Origin: Actinomycetes bacterium
GTDB lineage: Bacteria; Actinomycetota; Acidimicrobiia; Acidimicrobiales; Ilumatobacteraceae
Reading direction: 5' to 3'
Assembly: GCA_014190235.1 (NCBI GenBank)
Contig: BJGC01000009.1
Span: 17,036-81,035, forward strand
DNA: 64,000 nucleotides
Made by a program: the position numbers and the translations under genes. Positions within the stretch are counted from its first letter, which is position 1, and the number at the start of each line of letters is the position of its first letter. The notes below the pieces were generated by a model. That model searched no databases. It was not told the DNA's origin and saw nothing but the letters and a program-made list of their open reading frames with translations. This document shows, piece after piece, positions 1-7,505 of this stretch.

Positions 1-123
1 TGTGGACACGTCTGGGTGCCGTCGCGTGATCCTCAACAACTACCGATGTGTCAAAAATGCAAAGACATCTACGACACGTACCGCATGTTTAATGAGCACC
101 TAGGTGACTCGCCGTCAGAATAA
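1..123 (+). CDS. C-terminal part of a DUF3039 domain protein (5' end outside window)
   Basis: The first 40 codons are open in frame 1 and end at TAA (121-123). The translated end contains CGHVWVPSRDP followed by CQKCKDIYDTY. That matches the hallmark of DUF3039, a small actinobacterial family of unknown function with a G-x-V-W-V-P-S-R-D-P stretch and a CxxC knuckle (here C17 and C20 of the visible part) that probably binds a metal. The N-terminal half is off the window. The gene converges on dnaE2 with 3 nt between stop codons. The family assignment comes from memory of the motif and no role is proposed. Confidence 0.75.
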   Translation, partial: CGHVWVPSRDPQQLPMCQKCKDIYDTYRMFNEHLGDSPSE

Positions 124-126
124 ATA

Positions 127-3100
127 TCACCGAAAATCCCGACTACCTGTTGATGTCACGGCATGCAACGGAGACAAAACCTCAGCAACAATGTTGATTG
201 CTCCCTCAACATTTTCGATTCGTCCACGCACTAATAATGCTGGTGCGTTGCGTGCCACGCTGCGGTGCCGTGCCCAACACCCGATCGAGCACACCACATT
301 GATGAGCCCTGTTTCGTCTTCAAGATTGATAAATGTTGCGCCGTTGGCAGTCATTGGTCGTTGTCGATGTGTGACGACTCCGGCCACCCATACTCGTTGC
401 GTGTTTGAGACACGCCCAAGAGCATCAGCACACACCACCCCCAACGCAGATAATTGTTCACGCACAAACTTTGTGGGATGTCCGTCGGGAGAGATTCCGG
501 TTGCCCACAAATCTGCAATGGCTTCTTCAATGGGCTCCATGCCCGGTAGATGCGGTGTCGTTTGTACGGCAGTTACTCCCGCCAATCGTTCTGCACTTCT
601 GGACACATGTGAACCTGCGTTCCAAAGTGCACTTCGGCGACTGAGTCCAAAACTATTCTGAAATACACCAGCAGTGGCCATCGCTTCTACATGGGCGCGT
701 GATAGTCCACTCACTCGGCGGCTGAGGTCATCGATGCTGTGATAGGGCCTGCCTAGAGCAATACGTGTGGCTAATTCAGCACCGACTCCGCGCACCGAAC
801 CAATTCCCATTCGCACGGCAAGTTGACCATTTGACTCAGCACATGGCTCTAGTGTCGCGTTGTTTGATGACTCATTGATATCGGGTGAGCGCACTACCAC
901 TCCGTGGCGTCGTGCATCTTGGGCCAACGTATGTGGCGACCAGAATCCCATTGGTTGTGCGTTTAACAATGCTGCACAAAATACTGCTGGCTCGTGCAGT
1001 TTGATCCATGACGATGAATACACCAGATACGCAAAACTGACTGCGTGACTTTCAGGAAATCCATAATGAGCAAACGCCTTCATTTTGTCAAAAATCTCAT
1101 CAGCGATTGCTCCCCTGATGTCGCGCTCTGCCATACCGGCATATAAACGCTCTCGCAACTGTTGCATGCGCGCTCGAGATCGCTTTGAGCCCATTGCTTG
1201 GCGCAGTTGATCTGCTTCTGATGGCGTGAATCCGGCAACATCAATTGCCATTTGCATGAGTTGTTCTTGAAACAATGGCACGCCAAGTGTTTTTCCTAAA
1301 CTGTTCTCAAGTAATGGATGTAAATACGTGACAGGTTCTTTGCCATTGCGCCGCCGAATGTAGGGATGCACCGAACCGCCCTGAATGGGGCCTGGGCGAA
1401 TGAGCGCAATTTCGACTACCAAATCATAAAATCGTCGAGGTTTGAGTCGCGGCAGTGTTGCCATTTGCGCCCGTGACTCAATCTGAAAAACACCAACCGT
1501 GTCTGCGCGACACAACATGGCGTATACATCGTCTTCTTGGGGCAGTGTTGCTAGGTCTAGTTCGTATCCGCGGTGCTGCAAGATGAAGTCTGTGGCGTTG
1601 TGCAGTGCTGACAGCATTCCGAGCCCCAAGAGATCGAACTTGACGAGCCCAGCAGCAGCACAGTCATCTTTATCCCACTGCAGCACACTTCGATTATGCA
1701 TCCGACCCCACTCCACCGGACACACTTCAATGACAGGTCGATCACACATCACCATGCCCCCTGAGTGGATACCTAAATGGCGGGGCATGTCCTGGATGAG
1801 AGTCGCTAGTTCTTGCACTAATGGGTCGGTGTGCTCTTGATCGTGAGCAACGCCAAGCGCTCGCTCCATGTCACGCACTGCAGATTTGGCGCGATATGTA
1901 ATGACGTTTGCTACTTGTGCAGCGTGGTGTCGTCCATGTCGCTGATAGACGTACTGAATCACTTCTTCGCGACGGCCACTTTCGATGTCGATATCAATAT
2001 CGGGCGGGCCATCACGCTCTGGAGACAAAAACCTCTCAAACAACAAGCCCAGCGACACGGCATCTGCCTTGGTGATACCGATGGCATAACACACTGCGCT
2101 ATTGGCTGCGCTACCGCGACCTTGACACAAAATATTTGAGCGCCGACAAAACTCAACGATGTCCCACACCACCAGAAAATATCCGGCGAAACCAAGTGTT
2201 TCGATAACTTCAAGTTCGTGGTCAATAACTCGCCATGCCCTAGCACGAAGTGACAGGTCTTCTGCGCTGTGTGTGGGGCGTGTGCCGTAGCGATGTGTTG
2301 CGCCTTGTTCTGTCAAATATCGCAAATACGCAATCTCTGACATATTGTCTGGGCACGGAAACGGTGGGAGTCGTGGCGCCACGAGTGATAAATCAAACGC
2401 AGCAGCAGCACCGATACTGCCAGCCATCTCGACAACGCCCGGATAACGCGCAAAACGACGGTGCTGTTCTGTGGTGCTACGCAAATATGCAGTGGCTGCA
2501 GGCGCTAAAAGATAATCGACTGTATTTAGTGCAGAACGTTTGTGAATAGCAGAAAAAGCCGTCGCAACACGATGATGTGCAGGTACTGCGTAGGACACAT
2601 CGTTGGTGGCAATGCACAACAAGTTGCGGCGCGCGGCAAGTTGCACAAGTGCATCATTGCGCGCAACATCTAGTGGGTCACCATGATCCCATAATTCGAC
2701 AAGAACATTTTGTGATCCGAATAACTCACAGAGTTGCGCCAGCACTCGATCTGCTGCGGCTGGTCCGAATTGCATTAATGCACGCACTACTGCACCACTT
2801 GATGAACCCGTCAACACCCAGCAATGATTGGCAACATGCGCAGCAAAAGTTCGTACCTCTGTGAGCGGTGCATTTTTGGCACCTGCTAGTTGGGCTTCGC
2901 TAATCGCTCGACATAACTGCCCATAAGCACCCACTCCTTTGGCCAAGAACACCACGTCGCCAGCCCCAACTGCTCCGCTAAAACCACTGCACCACATCTC
3001 TGCACCAAAGACAGTTGGCAGGCCTACTGCTCGTGCTGCTTGAGCAAACCGAACAACGCCATAAAATCCGTTGCGATCGGTCAGGGCCAGCGCCCCTAGC

Positions 3101-3198
3101 CCAAGTTGGGCTGCACATTCAGCGAGTTGTTCGGGATGAGATGCCCCGGCTAAAAATGAAAAATTCGAGCGACAATGCAGCTCTGCGTATGCGACCAT
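127..3198 (-). CDS. dnaE2: Error-prone DNA polymerase III alpha subunit DnaE2
   Basis: This 1023-residue C-family polymerase carries out translesion synthesis and induced mutagenesis with ImuA' and ImuB. The PHP domain opens the protein (AELHCRSNFSFLAGAS, residues 5-20). The catalytic PDIDIDIE motif lies at about residues 399-406, after GRGSAANSAVCYAIG (about 360-374). An OB-fold region near the C-terminus (VAGVVTHRQRP) completes the DnaE2 layout, and the length is usual for DnaE2 rather than the longer DnaE1. The ATG at 3198 lies 13 nt after a LexA box (3212-3225) with no clear Shine-Dalgarno, so the transcript is probably SOS-controlled and nearly leaderless. The last gene of the mutasome cassette, it keeps its own LexA site. 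Identity is firm. Confidence 0.96.
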   Translation of the reverse strand: MVAYAELHCRSNFSFLAGASHPEQLAECAAQLGLGALALTDRNGFYGVVRFAQAARAVGLPTVFGAEMWCSGFSGAVGAGDVVFLAKGVGAYGQLCRAISEAQLAGAKNAPLTEVRTFAAHVANHCWVLTGSSSGAVVRALMQFGPAAADRVLAQLCELFGSQNVLVELWDHGDPLDVARNDALVQLAARRNLLCIATNDVSYAVPAHHRVATAFSAIHKRSALNTVDYLLAPAATAYLRSTTEQHRRFARYPGVVEMAGSIGAAAAFDLSLVAPRLPPFPCPDNMSEIAYLRYLTEQGATHRYGTRPTHSAEDLSLRARAWRVIDHELEVIETLGFAGYFLVVWDIVEFCRRSNILCQGRGSAANSAVCYAIGITKADAVSLGLLFERFLSPERDGPPDIDIDIESGRREEVIQYVYQRHGRHHAAQVANVITYRAKSAVRDMERALGVAHDQEHTDPLVQELATLIQDMPRHLGIHSGGMVMCDRPVIEVCPVEWGRMHNRSVLQWDKDDCAAAGLVKFDLLGLGMLSALHNATDFILQHRGYELDLATLPQEDDVYAMLCRADTVGVFQIESRAQMATLPRLKPRRFYDLVVEIALIRPGPIQGGSVHPYIRRRNGKEPVTYLHPLLENSLGKTLGVPLFQEQLMQMAIDVAGFTPSEADQLRQAMGSKRSRARMQQLRERLYAGMAERDIRGAIADEIFDKMKAFAHYGFPESHAVSFAYLVYSSSWIKLHEPAVFCAALLNAQPMGFWSPHTLAQDARRHGVVVRSPDINESSNNATLEPCAESNGQLAVRMGIGSVRGVGAELATRIALGRPYHSIDDLSRRVSGLSRAHVEAMATAGVFQNSFGLSRRSALWNAGSHVSRSAERLAGVTAVQTTPHLPGMEPIEEAIADLWATGISPDGHPTKFVREQLSALGVVCADALGRVSNTQRVWVAGVVTHRQRPMTANGATFINLEDETGLINVVCSIGCWARHRSVARNAPALLVRGRIENVEGAINIVAEVLSPLHAVTSTGSRDFR

Positions 3199-3211
3199 CT
3201 GGTCATCGTAG

Positions 3212-3225
3212 CGAACATATGTTCG
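3212..3225. promoter_or_regulatory. LexA box (SOS operator) of dnaE2
   Basis: The perfect palindrome CGAACATATGTTCG fits the actinobacterial/Bacillus-type LexA site CGAAC-N4-GTTCG. It sits between the Nudix stop codon (3229-3231) and the dnaE2 start (3198), over the expected promoter. The same sequence, within an identical 23-nt block (3204-3226 and 5932-5954), precedes imuA'. LexA control of imuA'-imuB and dnaE2 is established in mycobacteria. Confidence 0.9.
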
Positions 3226-3228
3226 TTT

Positions 3229-3765
3229 CTAACCAGCGATCCCTGCCCGGCAGACCAGCAATGCGCCCCGTAATCCGTTATCAGCAATTGCTACGGCTTG
3301 CTCCCATGCGAACCACTTGACATCTTGGCTTTCTTCTGGCCCAGGTTTTGGGGTCTCGTACGGCGCTGTCACGACATAGCGCACATCAAAATGCGTATGA
3401 CCACGTGGACCGGGATGCACATCAACATGAATGAAGCGTGCGCCCTCGATGGGATGCGCCACGACAAGACCAGTTTCTTCGTGTGCTTCTCGAAGCGCTG
3501 CATCGGCAGGAGTTTCTCCGATCTCAATATGCCCGCCTGGCTGCAACCAGAGATTGAGACGTTTGTGCAAATGCAAGACAGTGGCCGTTGGATCGATGAA
3601 CGAATCGACAACGATTGCCGAAGCTGTGACATGCAATGGTCCTGCGTCTTCATCACATGGGCGCAACAAAGTGGGAACAACATCTAAAAAGTGCTGTACT
3701 GAATCGCGTTCTCGCTGATCGATTGCCTTGTGTGTACGCAACATACTGAGGAGTTGTTGCATCAT
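3229..3765 (-). CDS. Nudix hydrolase inside the mutasome cassette
   Basis: This 178-residue protein has a complete Nudix box: GGHIEIGE, seven residues, then REAHEETGL, which fits G-x5-E-x7-REUxEExGU. The family hydrolyses nucleoside diphosphates linked to another moiety, often damaged dNTPs or sugar nucleotides, and the substrate cannot be read from the sequence. The start is placed at ATG 3765 (a second ATG follows at 3762), just behind GGGGAG and 10 nt after the imuB stop. An upstream in-frame start at 3816 would overlap imuB. It lies between imuB and dnaE2 on the same strand, so it is probably co-transcribed from the imuA' SOS promoter. A dNTP-pool-cleaning role is inference from position. 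Confidence 0.9.
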   Translation of the reverse strand: MMQQLLSMLRTHKAIDQRERDSVQHFLDVVPTLLRPCDEDAGPLHVTASAIVVDSFIDPTATVLHLHKRLNLWLQPGGHIEIGETPADAALREAHEETGLVVAHPIEGARFIHVDVHPGPRGHTHFDVRYVVTAPYETPKPGPEESQDVKWFAWEQAVAIADNGLRGALLVCRAGIAG

Positions 3766-3775
3766 GCTCCCCACG

Positions 3776-5281
3776 CTAGTCGTATGACGCACTGATATAC
3801 CACTGACGATTCTCAATCGTCAATAGCACTAGATACTGCACTTGTGTATAGGGATGCTGAACCAATACTTGTAATCGCGCCAAACGGCGGCGGCGCATCG
3901 GATCCCACCATCGTTCTTCTATGGGCCACGGACCAGCGAATTGTTGTACTGCATAATTACCTACGTCTGCTGAGCGTGCACTGCCATCAAGCAATGTGCT
4001 CTGCACGCGCAGAACGCTTGGTGTTTGTAGTAGTTCGTGACGCCCGGTGATCACTACTATCGCTCCGTCCTTGTCTTGCAATTGCACTTTTTGTGGCTGT
4101 GAAAACACAATTGCTGGCCAAGGAGCAGGGACTGAACCTGTCCAGTGTTGCTCTGCTCCACGTCCGCTATTGACACGTTCTGAACATGCGACATGATCTC
4201 GAATATCGACACTACCTATTGGTACTTGCAAAAAAACTTGCGCGACATCACGTCCACCTTGCCACTCTGGAACAGTTATTTCAACATCTGCATGGACAGA
4301 AACAGCAAGTGCAACACTTCGTAGTGCGCGTTCAACATGTTCTTGACGACCACCCCACAAGCTCTGCTGCTGGGCATCAATAGGACGCACATCCATGGGC
4401 GAAAGTTGCACTCGCACAATGCCAGCCGTTGCTGCTGTATCAGTGTCAGCGCCGAGCCAGCCATCTAGTTGCCACCGAATACGTTCTAAAATTGCTGCCT
4501 CACTGAACCCACGAGGCTGATGCCACATCCGCTCATTGTGCTCACCGTGGTCTGTCTCAAAAAGCATGTGTAACCGAATGCACTGCACGGCATGGCGCTC
4601 AAGTACTTTGATGAGATCGTGCGATGGTTCACTCATCGCTGCCACCACTATGCCACTGGTCGCGACTGGGTCTTCAAAGACATGCTGAATGACGTAATCA
4701 ATTGGCGCAATGTCGGGCACCAACACGCTGATATCAAAACCGTGGACAATGCAATGCAAGCGTTCACCAAGCAGGCCAAATCTGTCGATAAGTTCGCGTT
4801 CTGTTAGTCCAGCGACTGCTCGTATTGTTGTGAGGCCGAGCCGTTGCAATAAATCAATTGTGTCTGGGTCTATGTCGGCGCATATGCCAAGCACGCCAGT
4901 GGGTAGCAGACCAAGAAAAGTTTCTGATCCGCCAACTGAGACAACACAGGGTGAACCAGAAAAACATGATTGGTGTGCCGCCGCCAAGGCACCCACGCGA
5001 CCATCAGCAATTCCGACGCCGTGAGACACTGTTAACGCTTGATCTGCACAGATCCCGTGTAATAAATCCCCGAGAGCATCATCGCCGCCGAAATACGGCG
5101 AAGGGCCCCTCGTTGCAAGTAATGCAACACCAGCAGTATCTACATGAATAAGCGGAGCAACGCTAGACAGCGCACGAACGATGGGCTCAAAAGCGCGGTG
5201 TGCCCTATCTGAATCGTCATGACCAGGCAACTTGGTCCAGTTTGGAAAAATAATTGCTGCAGTGCGCGTGGCGCTCAACAT
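3776..5281 (-). CDS. imuB: ImuB, catalytically inactive Y-family polymerase homologue
   Basis: A 501-residue Y-family-like protein opening with AAIIFPNWTK, the ImuB form in place of the DinB-type catalytic acidic motif, so polymerase activity is not expected. The helix-hairpin-helix/thumb region is visible around residues 138-185 (DPDTIDLLQRLGLTTIRAVAGL). A probable beta-clamp-binding motif QQSLWG lies at residues 305-310 and matches the QLPLWG type in mycobacterial ImuB. In mycobacteria ImuB is the hub joining DnaE2, ImuA' and the sliding clamp. The start codon overlaps the imuA' stop by 7 nt, indicating translational coupling. Confidence 0.93.
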   Translation of the reverse strand: MLSATRTAAIIFPNWTKLPGHDDSDRAHRAFEPIVRALSSVAPLIHVDTAGVALLATRGPSPYFGGDDALGDLLHGICADQALTVSHGVGIADGRVGALAAAHQSCFSGSPCVVSVGGSETFLGLLPTGVLGICADIDPDTIDLLQRLGLTTIRAVAGLTERELIDRFGLLGERLHCIVHGFDISVLVPDIAPIDYVIQHVFEDPVATSGIVVAAMSEPSHDLIKVLERHAVQCIRLHMLFETDHGEHNERMWHQPRGFSEAAILERIRWQLDGWLGADTDTAATAGIVRVQLSPMDVRPIDAQQQSLWGGRQEHVERALRSVALAVSVHADVEITVPEWQGGRDVAQVFLQVPIGSVDIRDHVACSERVNSGRGAEQHWTGSVPAPWPAIVFSQPQKVQLQDKDGAIVVITGRHELLQTPSVLRVQSTLLDGSARSADVGNYAVQQFAGPWPIEERWWDPMRRRRLARLQVLVQHPYTQVQYLVLLTIENRQWYISASYD

Positions 5282-5934
5282 GTGGTTTGCACAAGTTGTT
5301 CAGACGACTGCGGCAACAGCACAAGTTGTGGTTGCATGCCGTGTGCACGACGACCTTCGGTGACAATGGTGACTTCACGCTGACGAGCGTGGCCACTAAA
5401 TATCCATCGCAGTGATGCAATACGCAAAGTGATGTCGACCGGAAAATCATATGAATTACCAATCACAATCATCACTGCAGATTGTGCTTTAACACGTGCC
5501 GAAAGTTTGCGTGCTTCTGCAGTGCTGCACCGTGGTGATGCAGTCACGACAACATCAATACCATCAACTAGTGCGCCCATCATGCGCGACCAATGCGCAG
5601 TTACCCGACTGGTGTCAATGCACAACAATCTTTCGAGCGCTATGCCGTATTCGCGAGCTGAAAGCAAACCTGCACGTGGCACGTCAACAAGCGCCAACCA
5701 TGAACCCTCAGATACTGCCCGTGCAACGAGTGCCCACGCCAGTGACGAAGCACCAACACCAGTGCATTGATACACGCAACCGCGCTCAAGTGCACCCCGC
5801 GGCAAGACCGCATGCAGCGCATTGTTGACGGGTAAGAGACCGTGCTCTGTGTTTCGTTCTGCCAGATCACGCCCAGACATGAGATGGGGGCTTGTTGGTA
5901 TGGCCGCCAAGCCGGGACGAATCATGTTCACCAT
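5275..5934 (-). CDS. imuA': ImuA', RecA-fold accessory protein of the mutasome
   Basis: A roughly 219-residue protein with the ImuA' layout: a degenerate P-loop region (YQCTGVGASSLAWALVARAV), ALVDVPRAGLLSA, and a strand running into VVVTASPRCSTAEARKLSARVKA. A first in-frame ATG at 5946 lies inside the LexA box and is unlikely to be used. ATG 5934 or 5925 is preferred, 5-14 nt after the box. It is the first gene of the imuA'-imuB-nudix-dnaE2 cassette and overlaps imuB by 7 nt. ImuA' assists ImuB and DnaE2 in damage-induced mutagenesis. The sequence is divergent and the call rests partly on position. Confidence 0.85.
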   Translation of the reverse strand: MVNMIRPGLAAIPTSPHLMSGRDLAERNTEHGLLPVNNALHAVLPRGALERGCVYQCTGVGASSLAWALVARAVSEGSWLALVDVPRAGLLSAREYGIALERLLCIDTSRVTAHWSRMMGALVDGIDVVVTASPRCSTAEARKLSARVKAQSAVMIVIGNSYDFPVDITLRIASLRWIFSGHARQREVTIVTEGRRAHGMQPQLVLLPQSSEQLVQTTC

Positions 5935-5939
5935 CGTAG

Positions 5940-5953
5940 CGAACATATGTTCG
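5940..5953. promoter_or_regulatory. LexA box (SOS operator) of imuA'-imuB-nudix
   Basis: The palindrome CGAACATATGTTCG is identical to the site before dnaE2, and the identity extends to a 23-nt block. It begins 3 nt beyond the stop codon of the upstream B12-binding regulator (5957-5959), so the imuA' promoter must lie in the 3' end of that gene. A TAAATA-like -10 lies just upstream of the box on the minus strand. Confidence 0.9.
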
Positions 5954-5956
5954 TAT

Positions 5957-6856
5957 TTACGAAATAGACCCCTGTGTTCTTCTTGCTTTATTTCGAGAAC
6001 TCGCCACCAGATCTAGCGCCGCAACAAATGAACGAGCATCTGAGGCCCACTCATCTGCGCCCAGTTCATGTGCGGCTGCCTCAGAGGTGATTGCTCGACC
6101 TCCAAGAAACACGCAGGTGTCAACTGCCATGACATCTCGCAATTGCACGATTAAGTCACTCACCAATACACAGGATTCAGCAGAAGTCGCACTGATTCCT
6201 ACCGCCAGAACATCGTCGTAATGCCGCACAGCCGACACAAACGACTCAGCCGGTAGGTCTGCACCTAAATCGTGAACTTCAAAGCCTCCCAATCGAACGA
6301 CATCTGCCAAAATCGCGATTGCCAATGAATGTCGTTCTCCGGGTGGAGCACCAAGCACTACGATTCCGCGTGTGCGCCCACGACGAGCAGTTTTAGCACC
6401 TAAGCGAGCAACAAGTCGAGTAGCAATAGTGGTGGCTCGATGTTCGACGTAGATATCAAGTTCACCTCGGTGCCAACGCTCACCAATCGCTGCCATAGCC
6501 GGCGATAAGACATCGAGATACGCCTCTTCGAACTCCGTTCCTGAATCGATGGCTGCTTCTAGTACCGACCATGCACCTGCGCCATCACCGGTCAACAAGC
6601 ATGCTTCAAGGCGATCATGCCACGGTGCCTGACTTCTACTTTGATTTTTCTTCACCGTTTGCGATGACGATTCTTTGCTTTCATTTTGCTCGGCCTGAAA
6701 TCGCTGAAGTTCTACTTCTGCAACTTTCCAGACGCCACTTTCTTTTATGGCCGATAGTCGACCATGTCTCATATATCGATATGCAGTCATGTAGTGAACG
6801 CCCAAAATGTCAGCGGCATCCTGCAGCGAGACATACCGCTGCTCAGACTCACTCAT
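5957..6856 (-). CDS. B12-binding, CarH-type light-sensing transcriptional regulator (excisionase-type HTH)
   Basis: This 299-residue protein has three parts. Residues 7-55 form a winged helix of the excisionase/HTH_17 type (SLQDAADILGV...YRYMRHGRL). Residues 80-155 form a helical cap and 163-285 a Rossmann-like B12-binding domain. It keeps the residues by which CarH binds and senses adenosylcobalamin light chemistry: W128, E138-H139 (W-N9-EH spacing) and E174-x-H176 (PPGERH) in place of the DxHxxG of B12 enzymes. CarH homologues repress DNA in the dark and release it when light breaks the Co-C bond. The HTH is not the usual CarH MerR type, which makes the fusion notable. It lies directly upstream of the SOS mutasome. 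Direct proof of B12 binding is lacking. Confidence 0.85.
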   Translation of the reverse strand: MSESEQRYVSLQDAADILGVHYMTAYRYMRHGRLSAIKESGVWKVAEVELQRFQAEQNESKESSSQTVKKNQSRSQAPWHDRLEACLLTGDGAGAWSVLEAAIDSGTEFEEAYLDVLSPAMAAIGERWHRGELDIYVEHRATTIATRLVARLGAKTARRGRTRGIVVLGAPPGERHSLAIAILADVVRLGGFEVHDLGADLPAESFVSAVRHYDDVLAVGISATSAESCVLVSDLIVQLRDVMAVDTCVFLGGRAITSEAAAHELGADEWASDARSFVAALDLVASSRNKARRTQGSIS

Positions 6857-6894
6857 ACAGGCAGATTACGTTCAGTGTGAGCAACTGCTGCGAC

Positions 6895-6942
6895 TTTGCC
6901 CAAAATGTTCATCATGTTGGGCAAAATTTTCCAAGATTTTGC
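6895..6942. promoter_or_regulatory. Inverted-repeat cluster upstream of the CarH-like gene (candidate operator)
   Basis: TTTGCCCAA (6895-6903) is repeated inverted as TTGGGCAAA (6917-6925), with half-site centres 22 nt apart; an inner ATG/CAT pair extends the symmetry with one mismatch. A second inverted repeat, GCAAAAT (6921-6927) and ATTTTGC (6936-6942), overlaps it. The cluster lies 39-86 nt before the regulator start codon and after the neighbouring gene. No T-run follows the hairpin on the minus strand, so an operator is favoured over a terminator. Confidence 0.55.
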
Positions 6943-7409
6943 TATGCCCCTGTCAATCGCGCACGAGCATCTTTACTGCGCTGAAAGAGATGCGGGGGCA
7001 CGCGAGGATCAAGGACTGCACCATCCGAGGCAACCGTTGATGCTGCTTCAGCCGCAGGTGCTTCGACCTGTGCCATGAGTGATTCGATACTCGGTGGCTC
7101 CATTCCGGGTTTCCAGTATTGATAGAGATCCCGCACAATGTCTGTCAAGCCCACTTGAGATGCGCCGCGCGCGAGCTGCACCGTGACGATATTGCTAAAG
7201 ACATGAACAGATGCCACTTGCCCTGACTCTAAAAACCGCCTCGAGATAACTGCCGCAGGTCTGGTTCCTTTGCAGTCCTCGACGGTCGTGAAGTTCTCAT
7301 GGCCCTGCCCTGTCAATGATCGATTGGTCTCAAATCGGACCATTCGTGCTGATGCACTGGCTTTTTCTTCAACGGCGACTGGCTGACCCACCCTCAAGAC
7401 GATAGTCAA
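6942..7409 (-). CDS. Conserved hypothetical protein, weakly NifU N-terminal-like
   Basis: A 155-residue protein without signal peptide or membrane segment. Its first half (VRFETNRSLTGQGHE, then VASVHVFSNIVTVQLARG and a YQYW motif near residues 96-99) resembles the strand-helix pattern of NFU/NifU N-terminal domains, but no cysteine cluster is present and the resemblance is weak. The C-terminal 45 residues are Ala/Pro-rich and look flexible. The start is uncertain: TTG 7409 opens the frame, and an ATG 22 codons further in (MVRFETN) is possible. It is divergent from the acyl-CoA dehydrogenase and followed by the CarH-like regulator. No function is proposed. Confidence 0.7.
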   Translation of the reverse strand: MTIVLRVGQPVAVEEKASASARMVRFETNRSLTGQGHENFTTVEDCKGTRPAAVISRRFLESGQVASVHVFSNIVTVQLARGASQVGLTDIVRDLYQYWKPGMEPPSIESLMAQVEAPAAEAASTVASDGAVLDPRVPPHLFQRSKDARARLTGA

Positions 7410-7505
7410 TCACGACCTACGAGCACGGCTTCGCGGAGCAGATTGCTGGACAGTACGATAAAAGTGCACCGAACGAGATTCTTCTCGTCCAAATAAAGGG
7501 GTTTT
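7410..7505. promoter_or_regulatory. Divergent intergenic promoter region with SD for the acyl-CoA dehydrogenase
   Basis: This 96-nt gap separates divergent genes. TACGATAAA is a candidate -10 for the rightward gene, and AAAGGGG four nt before the ATG at 7506 is a clear Shine-Dalgarno. No operator palindrome longer than 5 bp is visible. Confidence 0.4.

Noticed and set aside
104..661. 185-codon plus-strand frame over the dnaE2 3' end
   Set aside because: Antisense shadow of dnaE2; no homology pattern, and the real plus gene (DUF3039) ends at 123 in another frame.
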